16,342 nt of DNA from an uncultured Pedobacter sp. (GCF_946479715.1 NZ_CAMLHF010000126.1:1-16342); one strand, 5' to 3'; shown: positions 7,833-15,923, counted from the first letter of the stretch. Made by a program: numbers and translations. The notes: a model not told the origin generated them from the sequence alone.

Positions 7833-8882
7833 TTAATTTTGCTGTTTTACTGCAAGCTGTCCGCAGGCCGCATCAATATCTTTACCACGACTGCGTCGGA
7901 TATTTGTAGTGATGCCCTGGCTTTTCAGATAATTAGAGAAAGCATCGATTTTATCTCCTTCGGCATTGACAAAATCAGCAAACTGAATCGGATTGTATTC
8001 AATCAGGTTTACCTTGCAGGGAACATGTTTGCAGAATTTTGCAAGCTCCATGGCATCTTCAATTTCATCATTGAAGTGATTAAATACGATGTATTCGTAG
8101 GTTACTGCGTTTTTGGTTTTGGAATAATAATATTTTAATGCTTCTTCGAGCGCTTTTAAGGTATTGTGCTCGTTGATGGGCATAATTTCATTACGCTTTT
8201 TATCATTGGCTGCGTGTAATGATAGGGCAAGATTGAACTTAACACCATCATCGCCCAGTTTTTTTATCATTTTAGAGATGCCCGCTGTAGACACTGTAAT
8301 TCGTTTGTACGACATGTTTAAGCCGTCGGGAGCAGTGATCCGCTCTATAGACTTTAATACATTGGCATAATTAAGCAGTGGCTCGCCCATACCCATATAT
8401 ACGATATTTGTTAATGGGGCATTGTAATTTTGTTTAGCCTGCTGGTCAATTAATACTACCTGGTCATAAATCTCGTCAGCATTGAGGTTACGTTTACGAT
8501 CCATGTAGCCTGTTGCACAAAATTTGCAAGTTAAGCTGCAGCCCACCTGAGAGCTTACACAAGCAGTCATACGGTCGTCCATTGGAATTAAAACGCCTTC
8601 TACAATGTTTCCATCATATAGCCTGAATGTATTTTTGATGGTATGGTCATTACTGAATTGAGAGTTATTAACCTCAACTACGTTGATGGCATAATTTTCA
8701 TCAAGCTTAATTCTAAGCTCTTTTGAAAGATTACTCATCTCGGCAAATGTGCGCGCTGATTTTTCCCAAAGCCATTGGTAAACCTGTTTGGCCCTGTAAG
8801 AAGGTTCTTTCATGGCGGTAAAGTGCTGTTGCAGCTGCGCCAGATCTAATGAACGTATATCAGTTTTCTTTGTAATAAGCAT
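7833..8882 (-). CDS. rlmN: Dual-specificity 23S rRNA / tRNA adenine-C2 methyltransferase
   Basis: A radical-SAM enzyme that methylates C2 of A2503 in 23S rRNA and, in characterised members, A37 of some tRNAs, supporting translational accuracy. The protein has 349 residues, typical of RlmN. The [4Fe-4S]-binding CxxxCxxC is at Cys115, Cys119 and Cys122 (GCSLTCKFCATG). The catalytic C-terminal cysteine is Cys340 in DAACGQL. MGMGEPLLNY and RRSRGKDIDAACGQL are strong RlmN signatures, and the QVGC context separates it from Cfr only by overall family style. The ATG at 8882-8880 is preceded by a perfect TAnnTTTG box ending 7 nt upstream, implying a very short leader. It is probably the first gene of the rlmN-comF-lipoprotein unit. 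Confidence 0.97.
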   Translation of the reverse strand: MLITKKTDIRSLDLAQLQQHFTAMKEPSYRAKQVYQWLWEKSARTFAEMSNLSKELRIKLDENYAINVVEVNNSQFSNDHTIKNTFRLYDGNIVEGVLIPMDDRMTACVSSQVGCSLTCKFCATGYMDRKRNLNADEIYDQVVLIDQQAKQNYNAPLTNIVYMGMGEPLLNYANVLKSIERITAPDGLNMSYKRITVSTAGISKMIKKLGDDGVKFNLALSLHAANDKKRNEIMPINEHNTLKALEEALKYYYSKTKNAVTYEYIVFNHFNDEIEDAMELAKFCKHVPCKVNLIEYNPIQFADFVNAEGDKIDAFSNYLKSQGITTNIRRSRGKDIDAACGQLAVKQQN

Positions 8883-8889
8883 TTGGCTG

Positions 8890-8897
8890 CAAAGTTA
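8890..8897 (-). promoter_or_regulatory. Perfect -7 box (TAACTTTG) for rlmN
   Basis: On the minus strand TAACTTTG matches the Bacteroidota TAnnTTTG consensus at every fixed base. Only 7 nt separate it from the rlmN ATG, so the transcript would have almost no 5' leader. No TTTG stands at the standard -33 distance, which lowers confidence. Confidence 0.45.
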
Positions 8898-8899
8898 CC

Positions 8900-8948
8900 T
8901 AAAAAATATTCTTTCCCCGTCATTGATAATTCATTTCAACACGACGGG
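8900..8948 (-). terminator. Candidate intrinsic terminator of rluF
   Basis: On the minus strand CCCGTC (plus 8948-8943) pairs with GACGGG (plus 8921-8916) across a 21-nt loop. About 9 nt beyond the stem is a run of six T (plus 8906-8901). The stem is GC-rich against AT-rich surroundings and lies just after the rluF stop, but the loop is large and the T run is set back, so termination strength is uncertain. Confidence 0.4.
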
Positions 8949-8966
8949 AATTGACTCCAACAATTA

Positions 8967-10013
8967 TTATCGTTTAGGACTTCTGGTTTTAGCTGCGGGG
9001 GCACCTGATCTACCTTTTGTTGGTCTTACCGGTCTTTTGCTTGGTCCGTTGCTTTTGTTCCAATCAGTACTTGAAGAAGTGGATTTGAAACCTCCGGCAG
9101 GTTTTGGTGCCGATTTACCTTTGCCACCAGCTGGACGATCTGCTCTGCTTACGGTACCTGAAGATGCCTTGCTATAAGGCTTTTTAGGGCCACCGGGTTT
9201 GCCCGAAGATTTTCTTGGGGTTACATTTTCTGATAAATCCTCTTCTGCCCTGGCTTTAGGTTTTTTATTTACTCTTTTAGGCGCAGCATTTTCGGAACTT
9301 GATTTTGCAACCATGTTAAATATTTCAGTCTGCTCTGCAGGAGTAAGTTCGCGCCATTCGCCAACAGGAATGCCTTTTATACTGATGTTCATGATCCTAA
9401 CACGTTCCAGCTTTGTTACTTCAAAACCAAAATGCTCGCACATGCGTCTGATTTGTCGGTTTAGACCTTGAATCAGTATAATCTTAAATACAAAAGGACT
9501 TTCCTGAGTTACCTTACATTTTTTGGTCATTACGCCCAACACCGGTACGCCTTTAGCCATGCCGTTTAAAAATGATTCAGTAATAGGTTTATTTACAGTA
9601 ACTATATATTCTTTTTCATGATTATTACCGGCTCTAAGTATTTTGTTTACCAGGTCGCCATTATTGGTAAGGAAGATTAACCCCTGAGAGTCTTTATCCA
9701 GACGCCCGATTGGGAATACCCTTTCACTATGATTTACGTGATCAACTATATTGCTTTTTACACCAGCCTCAGTAGTACTGGTAATGCCAACAGGTTTGTT
9801 GTAAGCAATAAGAACGGAGTTTTCGACCTCTTTGGGTTCGATAGTTTGTCCGTTAACAGTAACAATGTCTCCAAAGATGACCTTGTCGCCAACCTTAGCC
9901 CGCTTGCTGTTGATAAATACATTGCCCTGCTCAATATATCTGTCGGCCGCTCTACGAGAGCATAAACCGCTTTCACTAATGTATTTATTTAATCGGATGC
10001 TAGAATCAGACAT
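8967..10013 (-). CDS. rluF: 23S rRNA pseudouridine(2604) synthase with long basic C-terminal tail
   Basis: A pseudouridine synthase of the RsuA/RluF type acting on 23S rRNA. An N-terminal S4 RNA-binding domain (residues about 5-60, [18 protein letters not shown]) precedes the catalytic domain. The catalytic aspartate is Asp106 in [19 protein letters not shown], and the C-terminal signature [15 protein letters not shown] is intact. The DKDSQGL and GVPVLGV patterns fit RluF better than RluB or RsuA. The enzyme core ends near residue 230. The remaining roughly 115 residues are low-complexity, rich in Lys, Arg, Pro, Ser and Gly, probably disordered and RNA-binding. RluF in E. coli also has a basic tail, but shorter. 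A 14-bp palindrome lies 10 nt before the start codon. The gene appears to be its own transcription unit. Confidence 0.93.
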   Translation of the reverse strand: MSDSSIRLNKYISESGLCSRRAADRYIEQGNVFINSKRAKVGDKVIFGDIVTVNGQTIEPKEVENSVLIAYNKPVGITSTTEAGVKSNIVDHVNHSERVFPIGRLDKDSQGLIFLTNNGDLVNKILRAGNNHEKEYIVTVNKPITESFLNGMAKGVPVLGVMTKKCKVTQESPFVFKIILIQGLNRQIRRMCEHFGFEVTKLERVRIMNISIKGIPVGEWRELTPAEQTEIFNMVAKSSSENAAPKRVNKKPKARAEEDLSENVTPRKSSGKPGGPKKPYSKASSGTVSRADRPAGGKGKSAPKPAGGFKSTSSSTDWNKSNGPSKRPVRPTKGRSGAPAAKTRSPKR

Positions 10014-10023
10014 GGATATTGAA

Positions 10024-10066
10024 GTTATAAATTGATTTCTTTTTTACAAAGGAATCAATTTATAAC
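10024..10066. repeat. 14-bp perfect inverted repeat upstream of rluF
   Basis: GTTATAAATTGATT (10024-10037) and AATCAATTTATAAC (10053-10066) are perfect inverted copies around a 15-nt spacer. The nearer arm is 10 nt from the rluF ATG, on the 5' leader or promoter side. In RNA it would form a long AU-rich hairpin next to the start; as DNA it has the symmetry of a regulator operator. There is no T tract of terminator type for the preceding minus-strand gene. I cannot choose between these roles. Confidence 0.5.
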
Positions 10067-10106
10067 CAAATATGCTATCAAAATATTTTTAAGCAAGTTA
10101 TTTTAG

Positions 10107-10142
10107 AAAGAAAAGCATGGTCATTCTGATCACAAAATGACC
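10107..10142 (-). terminator. Candidate intrinsic terminator of the DinB-family gene
   Basis: On the minus strand GGTCATT (plus 10142-10136) pairs with AATGACC (plus 10125-10119) around a 10-nt loop. The stem is followed, after a few bases, by the T-rich TTTTCTTT (plus 10114-10107). It lies 25 nt after the stop codon of the DinB-family gene and before the rluF leader, so it likely separates the two transcripts. Confidence 0.45.
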
Positions 10143-10167
10143 CCATTTTAAAATAAAGCAAATCATT

Positions 10168-10665
10168 TTAAAAATCCATTTCATCGGCACTGGGACCAAA
10201 ACTTCCCGGAATAGGGATGTTTAGAAGTCTTAGAAATACCCCTAATTGAGCCCTGTGGTGGATAATTTGATTAATACTCATTCGGATTACGTCTGCTTTC
10301 GGTTCAACACTATAAATCTGTTGTCCATTTCTTAAGGTCCAGTCTTTATCTAAAAGACTTTCGTTTTCTTCTTTAAGCTCCGATCTGCCATCGGCTAGTG
10401 AACTTTCAAAATAAGCCAATAATTCTTCAGTAGTATTTACATCAACAGGTTGATAAGGGTTGTTGGCGAAGTCAAGCTCATCGGTTTTGATGGCCATTGT
10501 AATCCAGGTTGGCAGTTCAGCAATGTGAGTGGCCAATCGCTTAACGGTCATGCTTTTTTCATGTGGCTGCCAGGCAAACTTATCTGTTGGCACTCTTTGC
10601 AACATTTTACGTGTGGTTAAAGCTTCTTGCTCCAGTTCTTTTAAATACATTTTAATTCTGCTCAT
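10168..10665 (-). CDS. DinB family putative metal-dependent protein
   Basis: A 165-residue four-helix-bundle protein of the DinB/YfiT-like superfamily. Members carry a metal ion bound by histidines and include thiol-dependent transferases, but most, like this one, have no known substrate. Candidate ligands are His47 (LATHIAEL) and the His136/His137 pair in INQIIHHRAQLG, the typical family position. The start was set at the ATG at 10665-10663 (MSRIKMYLKELEQEA). An in-frame ATG 14 codons upstream would add an unconserved-looking stretch and run through a promoter-like TTACTTTG box and an inverted repeat. The gene lies 85 nt downstream of a WYL-type regulator on the same strand, and such pairs are common in bacteria. 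It is not the E. coli DNA polymerase DinB despite the name. Confidence 0.85.
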   Translation of the reverse strand: MSRIKMYLKELEQEALTTRKMLQRVPTDKFAWQPHEKSMTVKRLATHIAELPTWITMAIKTDELDFANNPYQPVDVNTTEELLAYFESSLADGRSELKEENESLLDKDWTLRNGQQIYSVEPKADVIRMSINQIIHHRAQLGVFLRLLNIPIPGSFGPSADEMDF

Positions 10666-10666
10666 A

Positions 10667-10698
10667 ACTTTGTTTTTTGTTTTGTAGAACAAAGTAAA
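10667..10698 (-). promoter_or_regulatory. Inverted repeat overlapping a -7-like box before the DinB-family gene
   Basis: ACTTTGTT (10667-10674) and AACAAAGT (10688-10695) are perfect inverted arms with a 13-nt spacer, ending directly upstream of the ATG. On the minus strand the farther arm overlaps TTACTTTG (plus 10698-10691), seven of eight consensus -7 positions. This geometry would suit an operator for the adjacent WYL regulator or another repressor. The link is inferred from position only. Confidence 0.35.
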
Positions 10699-10750
10699 TG
10701 AGGGCAACTGACAACCCTATGGCAGTCTGTTTTGAGAAAGAAAATTTATT

Positions 10751-11440
10751 TTAATAATTGACCGGAAGGAGCTTCATATACTCACTTAATTGCATGTGCT
10801 CGGTTTTTCGGAACGGGATTTCTAAATTTTTTACGGACTCAATCCGGGATACTTTAAAGTCACGATATTCAGAACGAAGGTGGCACCATGCGATTAAATG
10901 CCAGCTAAATGCATAAAAGATGAGTCCGATTGGTTCCAGCTCCCTTTTAGTAGTTTGTGCATTGTTATTTGTGTATGCAATTTCTATGATGCACTGCGAC
11001 GAAATGGCATTTTGTAAGGCCGAAAGGTATTCAAATTCGTTTTTTATTGAATCTGGCAGTTGCAGTATCATGTTATTGTTTAGTAGTTCCAGTTTCTCTT
11101 TCTGATTACTGCGCAATACCGCTTTGACCTTATTTAATGCAGTGGTATAATGTTTAAGAATAGATTGATCGGTGAAGCCGGAAACCAGGCGTTCCATAAT
11201 TAATAAGGCATTCGCTTCTTCAGAATTAAAAGATACGGGAGGGAGAAAGTATCCCTGGACAATGAAGTAGCCTTTTGGCTGCTCGAAACTAATTGGAATT
11301 CCCTGTTCAGTAAGTGCTTTAATGTCGCGATAAACTGTACGAATGCTTATCTCAAATTGATCCGCAATTTTGTCGGCCGTAACATATTTTTTTGTCTGAA
11401 GTAGAACAAGTATTCCAAAAAGTCTGTCTATCCGATTCAT
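10751..11440 (-). CDS. YafY-type transcriptional regulator (HTH + WYL)
   Basis: A 229-residue DNA-binding regulator. The N-terminal winged helix-turn-helix (about residues 1-60) shows TADKIADQFEISIRTVYRDIKAL, a classic DeoR/YafY recognition region, and KGYFI as the wing. The C-terminal WYL domain covers about 140-212, with the signature motif present as SWHLIAW (179-185), so the central Tyr of W-Y-L is replaced by His here. The later YRDFKVSRI block is typical. WYL domains are thought to bind ligands, often nucleic-acid-related, and to change DNA binding. It is co-directional with the DinB-family gene and divergent from the amidohydrolase across 96 bp, so it could control either or itself. 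The family is secure; targets are unknown. Confidence 0.92.
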   Translation of the reverse strand: MNRIDRLFGILVLLQTKKYVTADKIADQFEISIRTVYRDIKALTEQGIPISFEQPKGYFIVQGYFLPPVSFNSEEANALLIMERLVSGFTDQSILKHYTTALNKVKAVLRSNQKEKLELLNNNMILQLPDSIKNEFEYLSALQNAISSQCIIEIAYTNNNAQTTKRELEPIGLIFYAFSWHLIAWCHLRSEYRDFKVSRIESVKNLEIPFRKTEHMQLSEYMKLLPVNY

Positions 11441-11536
11441 TTATAGGGTTGTTGATGTTTTGCAAATTGATATAAAATAGCTTTTAGCGGGTACTAATTT
11501 ATAGATTTCTGCGCTTATTATCCGTTCTTTGTAGTT

Positions 11537-12715
11537 ATGATTTCTTATATATCTGCGTCTTACGTATTTCCTGTGGTTGGCCCCCCAATAAAAAATGGGG
11601 TTATAGGAGTTGAAATTGATGGTACAATAACCAGTGTTTTAACACCTGAAGAAGCCGGGAATGAGAAAATAAAGGGCATAACCCATTATGAGGGTTTATT
11701 GGTGCCAGGATTTGTGAATACACATTGCCATTTGGAATTGTCGCATTTAAAGGGCCAGATAGAAACACGTACCGGGTTATTGGGTTTTGTCCAAGCCATA
11801 ATGAAATTGAGGACATCTGATGAAGATGCGCTGGATCTGGCCATGCTGAGAGCGGACAGGGAAATGTTTGAGAATGGAATAGTTGCCGTTGGTGATATTT
11901 CAAATCAGATCATTTCAAGGGGAACTAAGCTTGGAAGCCCTATTTATTACCATACTTTTCTGGAGGTTATGGGTTTTAATCCCGTGACGGCAAAGGAATC
12001 TATAGCGCGTGCACTTGAATTTAAGGAGAAATTTGCCCCCCTTAAAGTTTCAATTGTTCCGCATGCCCCATATTCAGTTTCAGCTGAATTATTTAAGGAA
12101 CTACGCGATAATGGTGGAACCAGGGGTGAGTTGCTGAGTATTCATAACCAGGAAACGGAAGATGAGAATCTATTTTTTGAGCGTAAAGAAGGGGGATTTT
12201 TGGAATTGTATAAAGTACTTGGACTTGATATTGACTTCTATGAGGCCTCTGGTAAAACATCTTTACAAACATTTTTACCAATGTTATCTGATCAACACAA
12301 AACGCTGTTGGTTCATAATACTTTTACTTCAAAAGCAGATGTTGAATTTGCAGAAGCATATCATCCCAATTTGTATTGGTGCCTTTGTCCAAATGCGAAT
12401 TTGTATATAGAGAACAGACTTCCGGATGTAGATATGCTGAGGAATGCCGGGGTTAAAATTACGTTGGGTACGGATAGTTTAGCAAGCAACAACAGGCTGA
12501 GCATATTTGCAGAGATGCAGACCTTGCAAATCAACTTTGGAATTGACTTTGATGATCTCTTGAAGTGGGGGACCATTAATGGGGCTGAGTTTTTAGGAGT
12601 TGAGAAACGTTACGGTAGTTTGGAGCCGGGAAAAAGGCCGGGTATAAATCTTGTTGATTTTGAAGAGATAAGCGGGATAATAATGCTGGGATCAAGAGTA
12701 GAAAGATTGTTTTAA
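11537..12715 (+). CDS. Amidohydrolase superfamily protein, deaminase-like (ATZ/TRZ type)
   Basis: A 392-residue TIM-barrel metal-dependent hydrolase, most like the chlorohydrolase/deaminase branch (SsnA, guanine or aminodeoxyfutalosine deaminase relatives). The metal site is intact: HxH at His63/His65 (GFVNTHCHLELSH), His176 in VPHAPYSVS, His203 with Glu206 in IHNQETEDE, His260 in LLVHNTF and Asp313 in LGTDSLASNN. The final part (PGKRPGINLVD) is the usual return to the small beta-sandwich domain. The substrate cannot be read from sequence. Aminodeoxyfutalosine deaminase (alternative menaquinone route) is one candidate but requires mqn genes elsewhere in the genome. It heads the plus-strand run, with the flavoprotein gene 35 nt on. 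The start ATG at 11537 gives a good N-terminal strand (MISYISASYVFPV). Confidence 0.88.
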   Translation: MISYISASYVFPVVGPPIKNGVIGVEIDGTITSVLTPEEAGNEKIKGITHYEGLLVPGFVNTHCHLELSHLKGQIETRTGLLGFVQAIMKLRTSDEDALDLAMLRADREMFENGIVAVGDISNQIISRGTKLGSPIYYHTFLEVMGFNPVTAKESIARALEFKEKFAPLKVSIVPHAPYSVSAELFKELRDNGGTRGELLSIHNQETEDENLFFERKEGGFLELYKVLGLDIDFYEASGKTSLQTFLPMLSDQHKTLLVHNTFTSKADVEFAEAYHPNLYWCLCPNANLYIENRLPDVDMLRNAGVKITLGTDSLASNNRLSIFAEMQTLQINFGIDFDDLLKWGTINGAEFLGVEKRYGSLEPGKRPGINLVDFEEISGIIMLGSRVERLF

Positions 12716-12750
12716 GTTTTATTTAGATAAATATCTTTTCTTTGCATCTG

Positions 12751-13710
12751 ATGAAGAATAGAATTGCAGCTCTTTTTGGTATTCAATATCCGATTATCCA
12801 GGCCGGTATGGTTTGGTGTAGTGGATGGAGGTTAGCTTCTGCGGTTTCTAATGCGGGTGGGTTGGGCATTATTGGTGCCGGATCTATGTATCCTGATGTC
12901 TTGCTGGAACATATTCAAAAGTGTAAAAAGGCAACATCAAAGCCATTTGCGGTAAACGTTCCGTTGCTTTATCCTAATGTGCAGCAGGTAATGGATATTA
13001 TAGTTGCTGAGGGGGTAAAGGTGGTATTTACATCGGCAGGAAATCCTGCTAGCTGGACCCAGTTTTTAAAAGAAAAGGGGATTAAGGTGGTACATGTTAT
13101 TGCCAATACAAAATTTGCATTAAAAGCAGAGGCTTGTGGAGTAGATGCCGTTGTGGCCGAAGGGTTTGAAGCAGGTGGGCATAATGGAAGAGAAGAAACT
13201 ACCACAATGTGTTTAATCCCCATGGTTAAGGGTGTGGTTAAAGTTCCGGTGATTGCTGCCGGGGGGATTGGAAGTGGTAGTGCAATGCTGGCAGCTTTTG
13301 CATTGGGTGCCGAGGGGGTGCAGATAGGTTCGGCCTTTGCTGTTGCGGAGGAGTCATCAGCTCATCCCAATTTTAAACATAGGATAGTAGGGGCAGTGGA
13401 GGGGGATACTAAGCTGACAATGAAAAAGCTGGTTCCTGTAAGGTTATTGAAAAATGAATTTGCAGACGCAATAGCCAAAGCAGAGTCGGAAGGCGCAAAT
13501 ACAGAGGCATTGACGCATCTTTTAGGAAAGGCGCGGGCTAAACTGGGTATGTTTGAAGGAAATATGGATGAGGGTGAGTTGGAAATAGGTCAGGTATCGG
13601 CTATGCTACAGGATATTAAACCTGCAGCAGCTATACTTCACAGCATTTGGTCGGAATTTTTAGAAGAAAAAAATAGGTTAAGCGCATTAGAATTTGGCGA
13701 TTACCGTTAA
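12751..13710 (+). CDS. Nitronate monooxygenase / FabK-type flavoprotein
   Basis: An FMN-dependent TIM-barrel enzyme of 319 residues in the 2-nitropropane dioxygenase superfamily. Landmarks are YPIIQAGMVW near the N-terminus, SNAGGLGIIGAGS, the catalytic-type histidine at about residue 144 in EGFEAGGHNG, and the phosphate-binding AAGGIGSG (about 169-176) and GAEGVQIGSAF (about 187-197). Members oxidise alkyl nitronates, while FabK members reduce enoyl-ACP in fatty-acid synthesis. Length, histidine position and the final GQVSAML block recall FabK, but automated annotation would say nitronate monooxygenase; the two cannot be separated here. The start was set at ATG 12751; an upstream in-frame TTG at 12742 adds only three residues and is less likely. 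It lies in the run between the amidohydrolase and acylphosphatase genes. Confidence 0.88.
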   Translation: MKNRIAALFGIQYPIIQAGMVWCSGWRLASAVSNAGGLGIIGAGSMYPDVLLEHIQKCKKATSKPFAVNVPLLYPNVQQVMDIIVAEGVKVVFTSAGNPASWTQFLKEKGIKVVHVIANTKFALKAEACGVDAVVAEGFEAGGHNGREETTTMCLIPMVKGVVKVPVIAAGGIGSGSAMLAAFALGAEGVQIGSAFAVAEESSAHPNFKHRIVGAVEGDTKLTMKKLVPVRLLKNEFADAIAKAESEGANTEALTHLLGKARAKLGMFEGNMDEGELEIGQVSAMLQDIKPAAAILHSIWSEFLEEKNRLSALEFGDYR

Positions 13711-13725
13711 AGGTTTAAAGTTTAC

Positions 13726-14004
13726 ATGGAAACGAAACATATAGATATTAAAATAACAGGAAAGGTGCAAGGGGTATCTTTTAGAGCTACCACTAAGGCT
13801 GTTGCTGATCAGATGGGCATTAGAGGTATGGTAAGGAATGAAAAAGATGGTTCATTATATCTGGAAGCAGAGGGTGATGATACTTTGCTTGAAGTTTTTG
13901 TAGAATGGTGTAATGAGGGACCAGACAGGGCCAAAATTGAAAATGTTGAGGTTACACCCGGGGAGGTGAAAAACTATCAGAATTTTGAAATCATTAAGAA
14001 GTAG
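13726..14004 (+). CDS. Acylphosphatase
   Basis: A 92-residue small enzyme hydrolysing carboxyl-phosphate bonds such as acetyl phosphate or 1,3-bisphosphoglycerate, with an unsettled physiological role in bacteria. The signature GKVQGVSFRATTKAVADQMG contains the catalytic Arg20, and the second motif GIRGMVRNEKDGS contains catalytic Asn38. Length and the ferredoxin-like beta-alpha-beta pattern are normal. The start is the ATG at 13726, 15 nt after the flavoprotein stop. Its stop codon is immediately followed by the start codon of the flippase, so translational coupling is likely. Confidence 0.95.
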   Translation: METKHIDIKITGKVQGVSFRATTKAVADQMGIRGMVRNEKDGSLYLEAEGDDTLLEVFVEWCNEGPDRAKIENVEVTPGEVKNYQNFEIIKK

Positions 14005-15489
14005 ATGTCGGTATTAAAGAAGTTTCTGGGGCAAACGGCGGTTTATGGTTTAAGTACTGTATTTTCCCGGCTGTTTAATTTTATACTCACACCAATTTAT
14101 ACCGGTAAATTTGCTGCAGGTACTTATGGTATATTTACAACAATGTATGCCTATGCTTCATTGATCAATGCTGTATTGGCTTTTGGAATGGAGAGTACTT
14201 ATTTCCGTTATCTCAATAAGCATGACGATAAAAAACAAGAGGTATATAACAACTCTTTTCTATGCATAGCCTTTATCTCCGTTTTGTTTTTAGTGAGCGG
14301 ATTGGTTTTTACCAATCCTATTGCAGCATATTTAACAGATGATCCTAATCAGCTTGCTGATTATAAAAGCTACCTCCAGTTCTTTATCTGGATCTTATTT
14401 ATAGATGCTATCTGTGTGATTCCCTTTGCTAAGTTACGGGCCGACAATAAAGCATTTAAATACAGTCTGATTAAATTTCTAAACATTGGTTGTTTTGTAG
14501 GGTTCAATCTGATCTTTATTTACATTATTCCCTTGATTATTAAGCATCATTGGCCTTTGTGGGAGTGGCTCGGCTCTTGGTATAGAGGTATTTGGGTGGG
14601 GTATGTTTTTGTGGCGAACCTTATTGCCAGTCTTGTCACTTTTTTTATGTTGCTCCCCGAGTTCTTGAAACTTCAGCCAAAATTTGATAAGGAATTGTTT
14701 GGTAAAATGTTCTCTTACTCCTGGCCTATTCTTGTGGCCAACCTTTCTTTTATTGTTAATGAAAACTTAGATAAAATTGTGCTGAGCAGATTATTGCCTG
14801 ATACCATTGCTGACCATCAGGTAGGGATTTATGGTGCAGTTTGTAAAATTGCGATCTTCATCAGTATATTTATTACGGCTTTCAGACTAGGGGCCGAACC
14901 TTTCTTTTTTAGTCATGCTAAAAATGCAAATGCCAAAAAGACCTATGCCATCATCCTGCATTATTTTGTGATTGCTCTGGCTGTATTATTTGTAGGTCTG
15001 ATAGCGAATATAGAAATACTGAAGTATTTTATCCGGAAAAATGAATATTGGGTAGGATTACCTGCTGTACCTTATCTCTTGTTTGGTTACGTTTGTTTAG
15101 GGATATATATGAACTTGTCTATCTGGTATCGTTTATCCGATCAAACCCGTTTCGGCTTGTATATTTCTATTGTTGGTGCGTTTATTACCATTGTCTTAAA
15201 TTTTGTGCTGATTCCTAAATACAGTTATATGGGTTCGGCATGGGTATCTATGCTGGCGTATTTTGTAATGATGGTTATATCATATGTTTTAGGACAAAAA
15301 TATTACCCTATTCCTTATGATCTGAAAAGGATTTTGGCATATTTGCTTATATCCGTGGTTCTTGTAATACTTTCCTTTTGGGTATTTAACAGGAATATTT
15401 ATATTGGTAATGCATTATTACTCGCATTCTTTGGGGGCATTATTTATTTTGAAAAGGATCAGTTGAAATCTATATTATTTAAAAAATGA
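14005..15489 (+). CDS. Polysaccharide / lipid-linked oligosaccharide flippase (Wzx-type, MOP superfamily)
   Basis: An integral inner-membrane protein of 494 residues with about 12-14 hydrophobic segments spread along its length. The N-terminus ([40 protein letters not shown]) is characteristic of the oligosaccharide flippase family that moves undecaprenyl-linked sugars across the inner membrane for O-antigen, capsule or exopolysaccharide. In many Bacteroidota this type of gene sits beside dut and a TPR gene rather than inside a sugar cluster, as here; no glycosyltransferase is in the window, so the substrate is unknown. The ATG abuts the acylphosphatase stop, and the 3' end overlaps dut by 4 nt (ATGA). 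The family is secure, the transported lipid is not. Confidence 0.92.
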   Translation: MSVLKKFLGQTAVYGLSTVFSRLFNFILTPIYTGKFAAGTYGIFTTMYAYASLINAVLAFGMESTYFRYLNKHDDKKQEVYNNSFLCIAFISVLFLVSGLVFTNPIAAYLTDDPNQLADYKSYLQFFIWILFIDAICVIPFAKLRADNKAFKYSLIKFLNIGCFVGFNLIFIYIIPLIIKHHWPLWEWLGSWYRGIWVGYVFVANLIASLVTFFMLLPEFLKLQPKFDKELFGKMFSYSWPILVANLSFIVNENLDKIVLSRLLPDTIADHQVGIYGAVCKIAIFISIFITAFRLGAEPFFFSHAKNANAKKTYAIILHYFVIALAVLFVGLIANIEILKYFIRKNEYWVGLPAVPYLLFGYVCLGIYMNLSIWYRLSDQTRFGLYISIVGAFITIVLNFVLIPKYSYMGSAWVSMLAYFVMMVISYVLGQKYYPIPYDLKRILAYLLISVVLVILSFWVFNRNIYIGNALLLAFFGGIIYFEKDQLKSILFKK

Positions 15490-15917
15490 ACATAAATATC
15501 ATAAACAATTCCGGACATCCATTGCCTCAATATGAAACTGAACATGCTGCTGGTATGGATATTCGCGCTTTTATAGAAACTGAAATTACGATTAAACCTT
15601 TACAACGTATTTTGATTCCAACAGGTTTACATATTGAACTTCCTGTAGGTTATGAAGCGCAGATACGCCCACGTAGTGGCCTGGCTTATAAACATGGAAT
15701 CAGTATTGTGAATTCGCCGGGTACTATTGATGCAGATTATCGCGGTGAACTGAAAGTTTTATTGGTTAATCTGTCTGATACAGATTTTGTGGTGAATGAT
15801 GGCGACAGGATTGCACAAATGGTTATTGCAAAACATGAAACCGTAAGCTGGAAATCGGTAGGCGAGTTGAGTGATACAACGCGCGGAACTGGTGGTTACG
15901 GGCATACTGGGAAATAA
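15486..15917 (+). CDS. dut: dUTP diphosphatase
   Basis: A homotrimeric enzyme cleaving dUTP to dUMP and pyrophosphate, which keeps uracil out of DNA and supplies dUMP for thymidylate synthesis. The protein has 143 residues, normal length. All five family motifs are present: AAGMDIRAF (21-29), [11 protein letters not shown] (61-71), [13 protein letters not shown] (76-88, with the catalytic Asp and the base-stacking Tyr85), GDRIAQMVI (106-114) and the P-loop-like [10 protein letters not shown] (133-142). The start codon overlaps the flippase stop as ATGA, a translational coupling arrangement. The TPR gene begins 6 nt after its stop. Confidence 0.98.
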   Translation: MNINIINNSGHPLPQYETEHAAGMDIRAFIETEITIKPLQRILIPTGLHIELPVGYEAQIRPRSGLAYKHGISIVNSPGTIDADYRGELKVLLVNLSDTDFVVNDGDRIAQMVIAKHETVSWKSVGELSDTTRGTGGYGHTGK

Positions 15918-15923
15918 TTTGTT

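Noticed and set aside
8812..9471. Plus-strand open frames across the rlmN start and rluF tail
   Set aside because: They are reverse-complement shadows of the coding strand; the Pro/Leu-rich composition follows from the Lys/Gly/Ser-rich RluF tail.
10666..10707. Upstream ATG extending the DinB-family protein by 14 residues
   Set aside because: The added residues do not look like part of the fold, and the stretch overlaps promoter-like and inverted-repeat sequence.
12742..12750. TTG start for the NMO/FabK flavoprotein
   Set aside because: The ATG at 12751 starts at the conserved N-terminus; the TTG adds three residues with no support.
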